From positions 1-9,684 of the forward strand of contig CAKTVK010000072.1 in NCBI GenBank assembly GCA_934623455.1: a stretch of 9,684 nt of DNA, given 5' to 3'. Below the pieces are notes generated by a model. The model was not told where the DNA came from and did no database searches. It saw nothing but the letters and a program-made list of their open reading frames with translations. Below are positions 1-7,481 of the stretch, in pieces. Every line of letters begins with the position of its first letter. Position 1 is the stretch's first letter. Source of the DNA: an uncultured Eggerthellaceae bacterium. Its GTDB lineage: Bacteria; Actinomycetota; Coriobacteriia; Coriobacteriales; Eggerthellaceae. Made by a program: the position numbers and the translations under genes.

Positions 1-2276
1 TGCTCCGGATACCACCAGCCGTGCTCGGCATGGATGTAGTGAGGATCGATCATCGGGTCGATATGGGCAACCTGCTTGCAGCGACCCTCGGTGTTCTCGA
101 TCCAGATCCACTCGCCCTCGTTGATGCCGTATTCTTCGGCAACGGCAGGATTGATCTTTACCAGCGGATACGGATGGAATTCACGCATCGTTGCCTGCTG
201 GCGGTTCTCGGAGTGGAAGAACTCGTAGGAGCGCGAGCCGTTGATGCAGATGAACGGGTATTCCTTGCGGAACTCTTCATCGTTCATGTGGCGCGTCGTG
301 GAAAGCGATGCAACATGCTCTGCTAACGGGGGAATGCCCCAGGCGCCGAACGTGGCGTAGGGCACCAGCTCGATGCGGCCGGAGGGCGTGGAGAAGCCCG
401 GCTTGCCGTCGGGGCGCAGCATGCCCTTCTCGTACTTGTAGTAGGTGTCGCAGAAGTCGTCGTACTCGTAGCCGCCCTTCTCCACCAGGGACCGGAAGGA
501 GCACTCGCCGTCGGCGGCGTGCTTCTTGTAGTAGTCGGTGTGGGCGTCCTCGATCTCGACCATGCCCGCCTTGGAGCGGCCCGCGGACTTGTAGCTCTTG
601 CCCGTCTCGGGGTCGTAGATGTTGAAGCCGGTGTCCAGGTAGTCCTGCAGCAGCGCCTCCAGCGTGGGCCAGCGCTTCTCGAACAGCTCGGGGTTGAGCT
701 TCAATCCCAGCGCCACGACCAGCTCCTCGTCGGACTTGGCCTCGTACCACTCGGAGACCGACTTCATGGCGCGCAGCGGCGTCCACCACACGCGCATGGA
801 GTCGCGCTCGGCGGTGGTCTTCAGCGGCAGGAAGATGTCGGCGAAGGCAACGGCGGAAGGAGTCATATATGGATCGGCAACAACGCAGAACTCAACGCTG
901 GAGAGCATCTTGTAAACGCGGGGTGCCGCCGTAGCGGAGCAAACAATGGAGTTCGAGCCCTGGATCCATGCCATCTTGATCGGGTATGGCTTGCCCGTTT
1001 CGAACGCGCGGTTCACGGCGTCGCAGTCGGCCATGCCGATGAACTGAACGCAGCCGGGGTGAACCAGGTCAACGGTCAGCTTCTTGGCGAAGGTGTCGGG
1101 GTCGCAGTACAGCTGGGCGGTGGCGTAGCCGGGATTGATCTCAAAACCGTTGCGCACCAGGATGTTGGTGCCCGGCTTATCGATGTTGCCGCAAACGCTC
1201 ATCAGATTGGATACCGTCTGGCACAGCTGAATGGAGTCAACCTGGGTATCGAAGGCCAAGCCCCAATGGATAGCACCACGCTCGGCGCTGGCATACAGAC
1301 GCGCAGCAGCCGCGATATCTTCAGCCGGAATGCCAGTAATCTCGGAAGCCCACTCAGGAGTATATTGAGCAACATGGGCTTTCAGCTCTTCGTAATACGC
1401 GCACCAGTAATCGATGAACTCCTTATCCTGCAGGTCTTCCTGCGTAATGACGTTCAACCACGCCAGAGCAAGAGCCAGGTCGGTACCGGGACGAACATTC
1501 ATCCAGTACTCGGCGCGCGCGCCCCACCAAGTGAGCTGCGGGTCAACGGAGATGATCTTGGTACCCATTTGGTGGCACACGTTCAGCCAATGACCAAGAT
1601 AGCCGTCGGCGTTGGACCTCAACGGCTCAGAACCCCAAACAACAACGACATCCGGATTCTTCCACTCGGGATTGTTGTAGCGGTCGGCGTGGCCCTCAGA
1701 GGCATCCACGATGGGGAAGTCGCCAATACCAGCAGCCGTACCGCAGGTGCGGGGCAGATAGCAAGAATAGCCAGAGAAACCAATGGCGCCAATGTTAGGG
1801 GTGCCCAGGCAGGCGCCGCCCAGGAAGGGGACCCACGACGAGATGTTGCGACCGGTGCCATGATTAACGAAAATCGACTCGCGACCGAAGCCCGCCTCAT
1901 CGATGTTCGTGTGAATCCAGTTCGCAATTTCGTCAAGAGCCTCATCCCAGCTAATGCGCTCCCACTTGTTCTCGCCGCGCTCGCCGGCGCGCTTCAGCGG
2001 GTACTTGGGCCGCTTCTCGTAGTTCACTCCCTCTACCAGGTTCAGGCAGCGCATGCACAGGCGGCCGTTCGCGCACGGATCTAGGGGGTCGCCCTCGATC
2101 TTCTCAAGCTTGCCGTCCTTGGTGTACATCAGCACGCCGCACGAGTCGTGGCAGCCCGGGGCGGAGTACGTGTAGGTGCGGGTGACGGTGTAGCCGTCCT
2201 CTTCCCATTGCCACTCCCCCTCGTGGTAAGCCTTGCGGTCAATACCATCAAGGAACTCTTGGTAATTGAACAGCAT
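1..2276 (-). CDS. Moco-dependent enzyme 1, DMSO-reductase superfamily, acetylene hydratase-like (3' end cut by window)
   Basis: The frame is open without a stop from ATG at 2276 to the left edge, giving about 758 residues; by comparison with the 814-aa paralogue at 4661-7105 some 80 residues are missing. The start follows AGGAG (2289-2285) by 8 nt, and the N-terminus aligns with that of the paralogue (DRKAYHEGEWQW versus DRKAYHDGEWQW). An Fe-S segment has Cys42, Cys46, Cys74 and Cys77 (C-x3-C-x27-C-x2-C); the first Cys usual in this superfamily is replaced (Ser/Ala). It is followed by YPLKRAGERGENKWERISWDEA, the hallmark entry to the molybdopterin domain. Cys172 in GYSCYLPR is the likely metal ligand (inference). 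PGTD, GNIDKPG and the C-terminal HAEHGWWYPE fit cofactor-binding regions. There is no twin-arginine signal, so it is probably cytoplasmic. By family it may be a hydratase, transhydroxylase or reductase of an organic substrate; the substrate is unknown. Codon use is patchy: 330-840 and about 1975-2240 are very GC3-rich, the rest mixed. Confidence 0.9.
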   Translation of the reverse strand, partial: MLFNYQEFLDGIDRKAYHEGEWQWEEDGYTVTRTYTYSAPGCHDSCGVLMYTKDGKLEKIEGDPLDPCANGRLCMRCLNLVEGVNYEKRPKYPLKRAGERGENKWERISWDEALDEIANWIHTNIDEAGFGRESIFVNHGTGRNISSWVPFLGGACLGTPNIGAIGFSGYSCYLPRTCGTAAGIGDFPIVDASEGHADRYNNPEWKNPDVVVVWGSEPLRSNADGYLGHWLNVCHQMGTKIISVDPQLTWWGARAEYWMNVRPGTDLALALAWLNVITQEDLQDKEFIDYWCAYYEELKAHVAQYTPEWASEITGIPAEDIAAAARLYASAERGAIHWGLAFDTQVDSIQLCQTVSNLMSVCGNIDKPGTNILVRNGFEINPGYATAQLYCDPDTFAKKLTVDLVHPGCVQFIGMADCDAVNRAFETGKPYPIKMAWIQGSNSIVCSATAAPRVYKMLSSVEFCVVADPYMTPSAVAFADIFLPLKTTAERDSMRVWWTPLRAMKSVSEWYEAKSDEELVVALGLKLNPELFEKRWPTLEALLQDYLDTGFNIYDPETGKSYKSAGRSKAGMVEIEDAHTDYYKKHAADGECSFRSLVEKGGYEYDDFCDTYYKYEKGMLRPDGKPGFSTPSGRIELVPYATFGAWGIPPLAEHVASLSTTRHMNDEEFRKEYPFICINGSRSYEFFHSENRQQATMREFHPYPLVKINPAVAEEYGINEGEWIWIENTEGRCKQVAHIDPMIDPHYIHAEHGWWYPE
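1953..2006 (-). repeat. 54-bp perfect identity with 4928-4981 (copy in Moco gene 1)
   Basis: On the minus strand this segment encodes KYPLKRAGERGENKWERI and matches the same codons of the second Moco gene at every base, including all third positions. Codons on both sides differ even where the amino acid is the same (for example AGC versus TCT for the next serine). It is GC-rich compared with its surroundings, especially in gene 2. Confidence 0.9.
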
Positions 2277-2500
2277 GTACCTCTCTCCTCTCTTTCATTT
2301 ACAACACTATTGTGTATTGCGTTGCAATTCCGGATAAGGGAATCACAGCGCCCACAATAGCGCAGGCAGAGAGGCAAGACATGGGGTTAGAGGTGTTATC
2401 TTCTAAGGTATAATCCCTCAAGTATTATGGTTGTAAGAGAATATAAATAATAAGTAGACAGGACCGTTTTGCCTGGTAGATGCGTAGGGAAAGAGAAAAA
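2277..2500 (-). promoter_or_regulatory. Upstream region of Moco enzyme 1
   Basis: This 224-bp spacer lies between the regulator stop (2501) and the start of Moco enzyme 1, both on the minus strand. It is AT-rich at 2400-2460. On the minus strand it carries ATTGC-AAC-GCAAT, a 5+5 inverted repeat at 2328-2316 about 40 bp before the start codon. This contains CAACGCA, a heptamer also found upstream of the regulator and of the second Moco gene. Next to it is an ACAC/GTGT inverted repeat (2304-2315). I see no convincing -35/-10 pair and no clear terminator for the regulator; a role as promoter-operator is inferred. Confidence 0.45.
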
Positions 2501-3559
2501 CTACTCTTCTTCCGCCCTGGCGATTTCGCACAACCGGTCTTTATCGTACTCAGCATTTTCAACAAGGTCCATAAGCTCTTGACGCGAATGAACGCCCGTT
2601 TTCTGATAGATATTGTAGATATGGGCTTTCGTGGTATGGGGCGAAATGACCAACTTCTCAGTGATATAGTCGCCGTTTCTTCCCCTTGCGAGCATTGCCA
2701 AAACTTCGCGCTGCCTATTGGAAAGGCCATACTCTTGCGCAACGGCATCGCACTTAGCTTGGAAGATATTCGAGCTGCTTACTACGATTTCTTCAACAAT
2801 TTGCCCCGCAGAGGATCCGCTCAGCGACTGATCAATCTTCCGAATGGGGGTTCTCGGTTCAATCTCGACACGCGTCTCTCCATCTTCGTTATGGATGTGG
2901 AAATTCTCCTCTTCGGGGAAATTATCCTCAATCATGACAAACGAAGTTGAGAAGACAACGATCAGAATAAACACAACGATGGCAACAGCATGCGAAAGCG
3001 ATGAAGAGCCAACAACCGACGGCAGAAAGCCCGTATACGCAATCCCCATGCCAACAAAAACGCCTAAAAACGCAACAAGACGTCCCAGCGAAAAAGAGCG
3101 CAACGTGGCCAACTCGCAGATGATTACATGCTTAAACATAGCCACGATCGAACAAGAAGTAGGAACAATCGACCAGCAAAGCAGCACCACCGCAAAGAAG
3201 GGTTTCCAGACATCGTCAACCAGCAGCAAGGGAAGCGTCGCAACAGCAGATACCGGCAAGAAAAAGCGCATCATGAGCGTCTCATTGATTATCTGCTTAT
3301 GGAAGGAATCCACCAACAGCACAAGACAGGTGCCCAAAACGGACGCGATCATAAACACGTAGTGAGCAACTGTCAGCTCGCTCCAGTATGAAGCAAGGCA
3401 ACCCAACGCAAATCCGCAAGCTATCGTAGCCGTTGCCGTTGAAAGGTACGACCGCCACGATACCGACTGCCGGGCATCCGACTCCGCCTTTTCAACAACG
3501 GTCTTTTTCCCTGCGCCAAGCACAAACTGGGCAACGGCGTACAAAATATACGCAGCCAA
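2501..3559 (-). CDS. C-terminal part of the LuxR regulator: TM6-12 and HTH
   Basis: This frame holds 352 codons from a possible TTG at 3559; the frame is open back to TAG at 3598-3596, just beyond the G8 tract. The TTG has no Shine-Dalgarno sequence and falls inside a membrane segment, so it is probably not a real start and this is the second half of the split gene. The segment contains about six full hydrophobic helices, an acidic linker (EDNFPEEENFH and onward), then the LuxR-type DNA-binding domain at residues 277-335. The HTH keeps the usual core: REVLAMLARG, then a recognition-helix region SPHTTKAHIYNIYQKTGV. If translated by slippage or after a tract-length change, it would tether the DNA-binding domain to the membrane. 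Confidence 0.7.
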   Translation of the reverse strand: MAAYILYAVAQFVLGAGKKTVVEKAESDARQSVSWRSYLSTATATIACGFALGCLASYWSELTVAHYVFMIASVLGTCLVLLVDSFHKQIINETLMMRFFLPVSAVATLPLLLVDDVWKPFFAVVLLCWSIVPTSCSIVAMFKHVIICELATLRSFSLGRLVAFLGVFVGMGIAYTGFLPSVVGSSSLSHAVAIVVFILIVVFSTSFVMIEDNFPEEENFHIHNEDGETRVEIEPRTPIRKIDQSLSGSSAGQIVEEIVVSSSNIFQAKCDAVAQEYGLSNRQREVLAMLARGRNGDYITEKLVISPHTTKAHIYNIYQKTGVHSRQELMDLVENAEYDKDRLCEIARAEEE

Positions 3560-4125
3560 TGCAAAGAAAACAGCGATGAACAGGCATACCCCCCCCTATC
3601 GAAAAACAAGAGCGGACAGCAAACAGCCACGCCGCAAGCGAAAAAGCCGTGAACGTAATCTTTTATTTGCGCATAGAAATGCGCACTAATGAAATCACCA
3701 TACAAAGGGTACAGCAAGCCACTCCCAATACCCAGGAAGAAGTTAAACGTAGGGCAAATGCCTGCCCCTTCCCCACTAAAAAATACAAGACCAGCAACAC
3801 CAATAACGCTGCAGACTGCAGATAGGGCGTAGCACAACCCATTATGCCTTGCGAAGGCGTCTGCGCATTGCCAAACGCAAGACAAAGATATGCAAGCACC
3901 CAGAACAAAGCAAAGGTGCCCACACGCACCAACCAAAGAATCAGGCGCAACATTGCTGGGAAAAAACGCTGGTAACGCAAGCGCCAAAAACAGCCACGCA
4001 TAACACGCCACCGCACCAACGAAGCCCACTAACGTCCGGGCATCAAAAGAACTATATCGTTGAGCAATCTCGCTTATCTCCAGTTCTTTTTCTGGCTTTT
4101 CGTGACAAGCCTCAACTTTTTTCAA
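3421..4125 (-). CDS. N-terminal part of the LuxR regulator: TM1-5, then out-of-frame tail
   Basis: The frame starts at TTG 4125, preceded by AGGGGG (4136-4131) with a 5-nt gap; an in-frame TAG at 4137-4135 rules out starts further upstream, and no ATG occurs near the N-terminus. The first ~30 residues are hydrophilic (EKPEKELEISEIAQRYSS), followed by hydrophobic segments at about 31-55, 63-88, 95-118, 127-146 and 157-174. After residue 178 (in the G8 tract) the sequence turns into a basic, low-hydrophobicity tail (KRPLLKRRSRMPGSRYRG) that overlaps the other frame and looks like out-of-frame translation. The real gene product therefore probably switches frame at 3589-3596. Confidence 0.7.
   Translation of the reverse strand: MKKVEACHEKPEKELEISEIAQRYSSFDARTLVGFVGAVACYAWLFLALALPAFFPSNVAPDSLVGACGHLCFVLGACISLSCVWQCADAFARHNGLCYALSAVCSVIGVAGLVFFSGEGAGICPTFNFFLGIGSGLLYPLYGDFISAHFYAQIKDYVHGFFACGVAVCCPLLFFDRGGYACSSLFSLHWLRIFCTPLPSLCLAQGKRPLLKRRSRMPGSRYRGGRTFQRQRLR
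3589..3596 (-). repeat. G8 homopolymer tract (C8 on plus strand) at the frameshift
   Basis: Eight consecutive C on the plus strand, eight G on the coding strand, sit exactly where the two halves of the regulator change frame. Lengths of 9 or 6 would restore one continuous frame; 8 stops it. Such tracts mutate by slipped-strand mispairing in known contingency genes and are also prone to polymerase slippage and sequencing error. Confidence 0.9.
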
Positions 4126-4660
4126 GAGAGCCCCCTAATCACCCAAGACAGTCAACGCATACACAACGCAAGCCCAATCGTTTCTTCAAATACCTATGGC
4201 ATTTTCGGAATCTATCGGCATCCCCGCAAAGACCACAGCATGCTGCGCATCGCACCGCACCGCACAAATCGTTCGTTTTCTCTCCACAACGAAACAATCG
4301 CTTGCACGCCCGATTGCATATCTACCATTTCGCAAGCGCCAAATCGGTATCTAATACTTTAGGGCCGATGTCAGCAAGCTAATCTAAGCCAAGTCACTCA
4401 AAGGGGACAATACTTTTACACCACTTCGAATGAGATGTAAACCTTTGATTTGTAATTGTACCCTCTTTTTAACCCGCAATGATAAATTTATTTCAGGTAA
4501 CCCCGGCAATCCGCGCGAATAATACCTCACGCCCCATGCCTAAACGCCACCAACAACGCAAATAGGAATTTGTGTGCGATAGAAAAACGATGGCTTGGCT
4601 CCTAGAATCTTCAACCAGAGGATGCGTATTTATGCGCCTTGAAAGAGGAAAGGAGAAAGT
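4126..4660. promoter_or_regulatory. 535-bp divergent spacer between regulator and Moco enzyme 2 operon
   Basis: No gene is supported in this stretch. It should hold the promoter of the regulator (minus) and of the Moco operon (plus). Visible elements are a CAACGCA direct repeat (4153-4170), a perfect 10-bp palindrome CAGCATGCTG (4236-4245), three tandem CGCAC (4251-4265), a 7-bp inverted repeat CGCTTGC/GCAAGCG (4299-4305 and 4332-4338), and another CAACGCA at 4554-4560. A possible plus-strand promoter is TTGATT (4445-4450), 17 bp, TTTAAC (4468-4473); it is weak (4/6 in each box) and would give a leader of about 180 nt. An AT-rich segment lies at 4440-4495. Function is inferred from position. 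Confidence 0.5.
4153..4170 (+). promoter_or_regulatory. CAACGCA direct repeat with 11-bp period
   Basis: CAACGCA occurs at 4153-4159 and again at 4164-4170, one helical turn apart and 28-45 bp upstream of the regulator's TTG start. Direct repeats with this spacing suit side-by-side binding of a dimeric regulator. The same heptamer occurs once in the spacer before each Moco gene (2318-2324 minus, 4554-4560 plus). It is a candidate operator for the LuxR protein (inference). Confidence 0.35.
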
Positions 4661-7105
4661 ATGGCCGACTATAAAGAATGGTTGGAACAGCTTGATCGCA
4701 AAGCCTACCACGATGGGGAGTGGCAGTGGGACGAAGACGGCTTCACCGTCACCCGTACCACCCACTGGTCGCCTCCGGGCTGCCACATGGGCTGCGGCGT
4801 TTTGCTTTACACCAAAGACAACAAACTGGTGAAGGTGGAAGGCGACCCGCTGAACGCGGTTGCAAACGGCAAGCTGTGCGTTCGCTGCTTGGCAATGCCC
4901 GAAGCAGTAAATCACCCCGATCGCTTGAAGTACCCGCTGAAGCGCGCCGGCGAGCGCGGCGAGAACAAGTGGGAGCGCATTTCTTGGGACGAAGCTTACG
5001 ATGAGATTACCGAAAAGGTTCTTAAGATTAAGGAAGAATTCGGTTCTCAGTCTATCGTAGTCGTTCACGGTACCGGCCGTAACATTGGCTGGCAGGTTCC
5101 TTACTTCGCTTCCGCCTGCATGGAGACCCCGAACGTTTCCACGTTTGGCTTCACGGGCTTCGCTTGCTACCTGCCCCGCATGATTGGCACTTCTGCAAAA
5201 TTCGGCGATATGTTCATCTCCGACGCGTCGCAGCAGCATTGGGACCGCTACAGCAACCCCGATTGGCAAGTTCCGGGCGTTATCTTGGTATGGGGCAACG
5301 AGCCCATCAAGTCCAACGCTGACGGCTTCTTGGGCCACTGGCTGGTTCAGTGCGTGCAAATGGGATCCAAGATCATCTCCGTTGACCCTCGCCTGACCTG
5401 GTGGGGTGCGCGTGCAGCTTACTGGTTGCCCGTTCGTCCTGGCACCGACGCCGTTGTTGCTATGGCAATGCTGAACGTCATCATCGCCGAGGATCTTTAC
5501 GATCACGACTTCGTTGATTGCTGGACGTTTGGCTTCGACATGCTTGCCGAGCGCGTTGCAAACAAGACTCCCGAGTGGGCGTCTGAAATCTGCGACGTTG
5601 ACCCCGAAGTCATTCGCGGCGCCGCACGCTTGATCGCTACCTCTTCAAGCTGCGCTTGCCAGTGGGGCTTGGCCTTCGAGCAGCAGATTGCAGCTTTGGG
5701 CGTTACCGAAACCGTGGCCGACATCATGGCCATTACGGGCAACATCGATAACCCCGGAGGAAACCTGCTTACCCGTTGCGCCTTCTTGATTGAAAAGCGT
5801 TACGGCTTGGGCGACGAATACATTGACCCCGAGGTTTACGCTAAGAAACTGATTCCTGCAACTTCGGGCATCAACGAGTCGAATATCGTTTCCTGCGCTG
5901 ACTCCGATGCAATTCTTGCTGCCTGCGAAACCGACGAGCCCTACAAGATTCAGATGTTCTGGATTCAGAGCTCCAACGCTTTGGCCTGCGCTTCTATGGA
6001 CCCCGCACGTACGCGTGCCGCTCTGATGCGCGTTCCGTTCATTGTTGTTGCTGACCCGTTCATGACGCCGACCGCACAGGCTCTGGCCGACATTGTGCTG
6101 CCCGTTGCCATGAGCTGCGAGCGCAACAGCTGCCGTACCTGGTGGAGCCCGGTACGCACCATGGTTAAGGTCACCAGCTACTACGAGGCAAAATCCGACG
6201 AGCAAATCTGCCTTGACCTGGGCAAGCGCATCAAGCCCGAGCACTGGCCTTGGGAAACCGACAAAGACTGGTGCACCTGGTATCTTACCGATCAGCTTGC
6301 TCCCAATGGCACCGAGTACCATCGCACTTGGGAAGAAACCGTTCAGAACCCCAGCGATGACTCCGAAGAGTGCTATGGCAACAGCTGCAACGGCACCGCA
6401 TACTGGAAGTGGCTGGGCACTTACCGCAAGTACGAAAAGGGCATGCTGCGCCCCGACGGCAACCCCGGCTTCAACACCCCCACCGGACGTATTGAGCTTT
6501 GGTCGTTCGGCTTTGATCACTGGGGCGTTGATCCGTTGCCTTACCACGTTGAGCCGCCTGAGTCTCCGCTCTCCACGCCCGAGACCTTCAAGGAATTCCC
6601 CATCATCCTTTCCGGTGGTGGCCGCTCCTTCGAGTTCTTCCACTCCGAGCATCGCCAGATGCCCACCATGCGCGAACTGCATCAGTGGCCGCTTATCATG
6701 GTGAATCCGGAAGACTGCGAGAAGTACGGCGTTCATGACGGCGAATGGATTTGGGTCGAGAACAGCCGCGGTGCACGCTTCAAGCAGGTCGTAAAGGAAA
6801 CCGTTGAAGTATTGCCTGGTCGCGTTCATGCAGAACATGGTTGGTGGTTCCCCGAGCAAGATGGCGCAGAGCCCAACTTCTACGGCACCTACGATTCCAA
6901 CTTGAACAACATGACCGAAGCATTCCGTACCGGTCAGGGTGGTATCGGCAGCGCTATCAAGAGCATGCTTTGCAAGATTTATCCCTGCAAGGAAGGCGAC
7001 GTTATGCCGCACGACGTGATTGCCGAAAAGGGCGATTTCGCGGTTTACGAGCCGGGCAAACCCTACACGCCGGTTGAAGAGCCGGTTGTAACGACTATCA
7101 ACTAA
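4661..7105 (+). CDS. Moco-dependent enzyme 2, DMSO-reductase superfamily, acetylene hydratase-like
   Basis: This 814-residue protein starts at ATG 4661 after AAAGGAG with good spacing. Cys41, Cys45, Cys73 and Cys76 form C-x3-C-x27-C-x2-C; the superfamily's first cluster Cys is missing (Ser37/Pro38), and the second C of the C-x2-C pair is extra. RLKYPLKRAGERGENKWERISWDEA opens the molybdopterin domain. Cys169 in GFACYLPR is a plausible Mo or W ligand. Cofactor-domain landmarks include ILVWGNEPIKSNADG (about 207-221), SVDPRLTWWGARA, RPGTD, GNIDNPGG and, in the C-terminal dinucleotide-binding domain, the TPTGRIEL and HAEHGWWFPE segments. There is no Tat signal or membrane segment, so it is probably cytoplasmic. 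It aligns with Moco enzyme 1 along its whole length, roughly half identical by eye. The ferredoxin-like gene 9 bp downstream is its likely electron-transfer subunit. Reaction and substrate are not determined; hydratase, transhydroxylase or reductase are all possible. Confidence 0.93.
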   Translation: MADYKEWLEQLDRKAYHDGEWQWDEDGFTVTRTTHWSPPGCHMGCGVLLYTKDNKLVKVEGDPLNAVANGKLCVRCLAMPEAVNHPDRLKYPLKRAGERGENKWERISWDEAYDEITEKVLKIKEEFGSQSIVVVHGTGRNIGWQVPYFASACMETPNVSTFGFTGFACYLPRMIGTSAKFGDMFISDASQQHWDRYSNPDWQVPGVILVWGNEPIKSNADGFLGHWLVQCVQMGSKIISVDPRLTWWGARAAYWLPVRPGTDAVVAMAMLNVIIAEDLYDHDFVDCWTFGFDMLAERVANKTPEWASEICDVDPEVIRGAARLIATSSSCACQWGLAFEQQIAALGVTETVADIMAITGNIDNPGGNLLTRCAFLIEKRYGLGDEYIDPEVYAKKLIPATSGINESNIVSCADSDAILAACETDEPYKIQMFWIQSSNALACASMDPARTRAALMRVPFIVVADPFMTPTAQALADIVLPVAMSCERNSCRTWWSPVRTMVKVTSYYEAKSDEQICLDLGKRIKPEHWPWETDKDWCTWYLTDQLAPNGTEYHRTWEETVQNPSDDSEECYGNSCNGTAYWKWLGTYRKYEKGMLRPDGNPGFNTPTGRIELWSFGFDHWGVDPLPYHVEPPESPLSTPETFKEFPIILSGGGRSFEFFHSEHRQMPTMRELHQWPLIMVNPEDCEKYGVHDGEWIWVENSRGARFKQVVKETVEVLPGRVHAEHGWWFPEQDGAEPNFYGTYDSNLNNMTEAFRTGQGGIGSAIKSMLCKIYPCKEGDVMPHDVIAEKGDFAVYEPGKPYTPVEEPVVTTIN
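4928..4981 (+). repeat. 54-bp perfect identity with 1953-2006 (copy in Moco gene 2)
   Basis: This is the partner of the segment in Moco gene 1, inverted relative to it because the genes are divergent. The two copies lie about 2.9 kb apart as inverted repeats flanking the regulator, so recombination between them could in principle invert the regulator region or convert one gene with the other. A second, 26-bp identity links 403-428 with 6437-6462. Confidence 0.9.
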
Positions 7106-7114
7106 GGAGGAATC

Positions 7115-7465
7115 ATGAAAGGTATTCTAATTAATTACGAGTACTGCACTGGATGCCATTCCTGCGAAGTTGCTTGCCGTAATGAGCTTGGCCTTACGAA
7201 AGGCGAATACGGCATCAAGATGACCGAGGTCGGCCCTTACAAGTATGAAACCGAGATCAAGGCAGAGACCCCTTACGAGTGGGTCTACAACCCGACCATC
7301 ACGAAGGCCTGCAACATGTGCAAGGAGCGCACCGAAAAGGGCAAGATGCCTTCCTGCGTTCAGGCCTGCCAGGCATGGTGCATGTACTACGGCGAAGTGG
7401 AAGATCTTGCCAAGAAGATGGACGGCAAGACGCGCTGGGCACTGTACACCACCGTTGAGCATTAA
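7115..7465 (+). CDS. Small 4Fe-4S dicluster ferredoxin-like subunit
   Basis: A 116-residue protein starts 9 bp after the Moco gene; its AAGGAGG ribosome site overlaps the Moco stop codon, so the two are translationally linked. Cys11, 14, 17 and 21 (CTGCHSCEVAC) form one ferredoxin motif. Cys66, 69, 81 and 85 form the second (C-x2-C-x11-C-x3-C), with an extra Cys89. In the family, three Cys of one motif plus one of the other bind each [4Fe-4S] cluster, so two clusters are expected. DmsB/NrfC-type subunits usually have about 180-200 residues and four clusters; this one resembles only half of such a protein. It has no signal or membrane anchor. The likely role is to shuttle electrons between the Moco enzyme and a soluble partner. 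Confidence 0.9.
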   Translation: MKGILINYEYCTGCHSCEVACRNELGLTKGEYGIKMTEVGPYKYETEIKAETPYEWVYNPTITKACNMCKERTEKGKMPSCVQACQAWCMYYGEVEDLAKKMDGKTRWALYTTVEH

Positions 7466-7481
7466 CAAATTGTTGCATTAC

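Larger units (their letters stand above)
2501..4125 (-). pseudogene. 12-TM membrane LuxR-family regulator, interrupted by frameshift at a G8 tract
   Basis: Two overlapping minus-strand frames make one coherent protein if joined at the run of eight G (plus 3589-3596). Adding one G (or a -1 ribosomal slip, or losing two G) yields about 541 residues. The first frame gives five hydrophobic segments and ends in FFDRG; the second continues as VCLFIAVFFALAAYILY, a sixth segment, then six more, a charged linker and a C-terminal LuxR helix-turn-helix (about residues 466-525: LSNRQREVLAMLARGRN through TTKAHIYNIYQKTGVHSRQEL). Twelve helices plus LuxR is an architecture I know from Eggerthella-type membrane regulators encoded beside Moco enzymes. 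As written, neither half alone would be functional. It may be phase-variable, rescued by slippage, a decaying gene or a sequencing error. Placement between two divergent Moco genes suggests control of one or both (inference). Confidence 0.85.

Noticed and set aside
519..2084. 521-codon open frame on the plus strand
   Set aside because: It lies antisense to Moco gene 1, has no family features and no ribosome site; the minus-strand translation is clearly the real gene.
1..2276. Frameshift suspected in Moco gene 1 because of abrupt composition changes
   Set aside because: The frame checked at several places (near 2100, 1860, 1680 and 38) stays the same and matches the paralogue to the window edge.
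4251..4265. CGCAC x3 as a possible CRISPR or iteron array
   Set aside because: The units are 5 bp, contiguous and only three; no spacers or replication genes nearby.
4661..4800. Twin-arginine signal on the Moco enzymes
   Set aside because: Neither N-terminus has RR followed by a hydrophobic stretch; both are acidic and hydrophilic.
5645..7012. 455-codon open frame on the minus strand, and a similar one at 4493-5506
   Set aside because: Both are antisense mirrors of Moco gene 2, produced by its codon bias; no recognisable domains.
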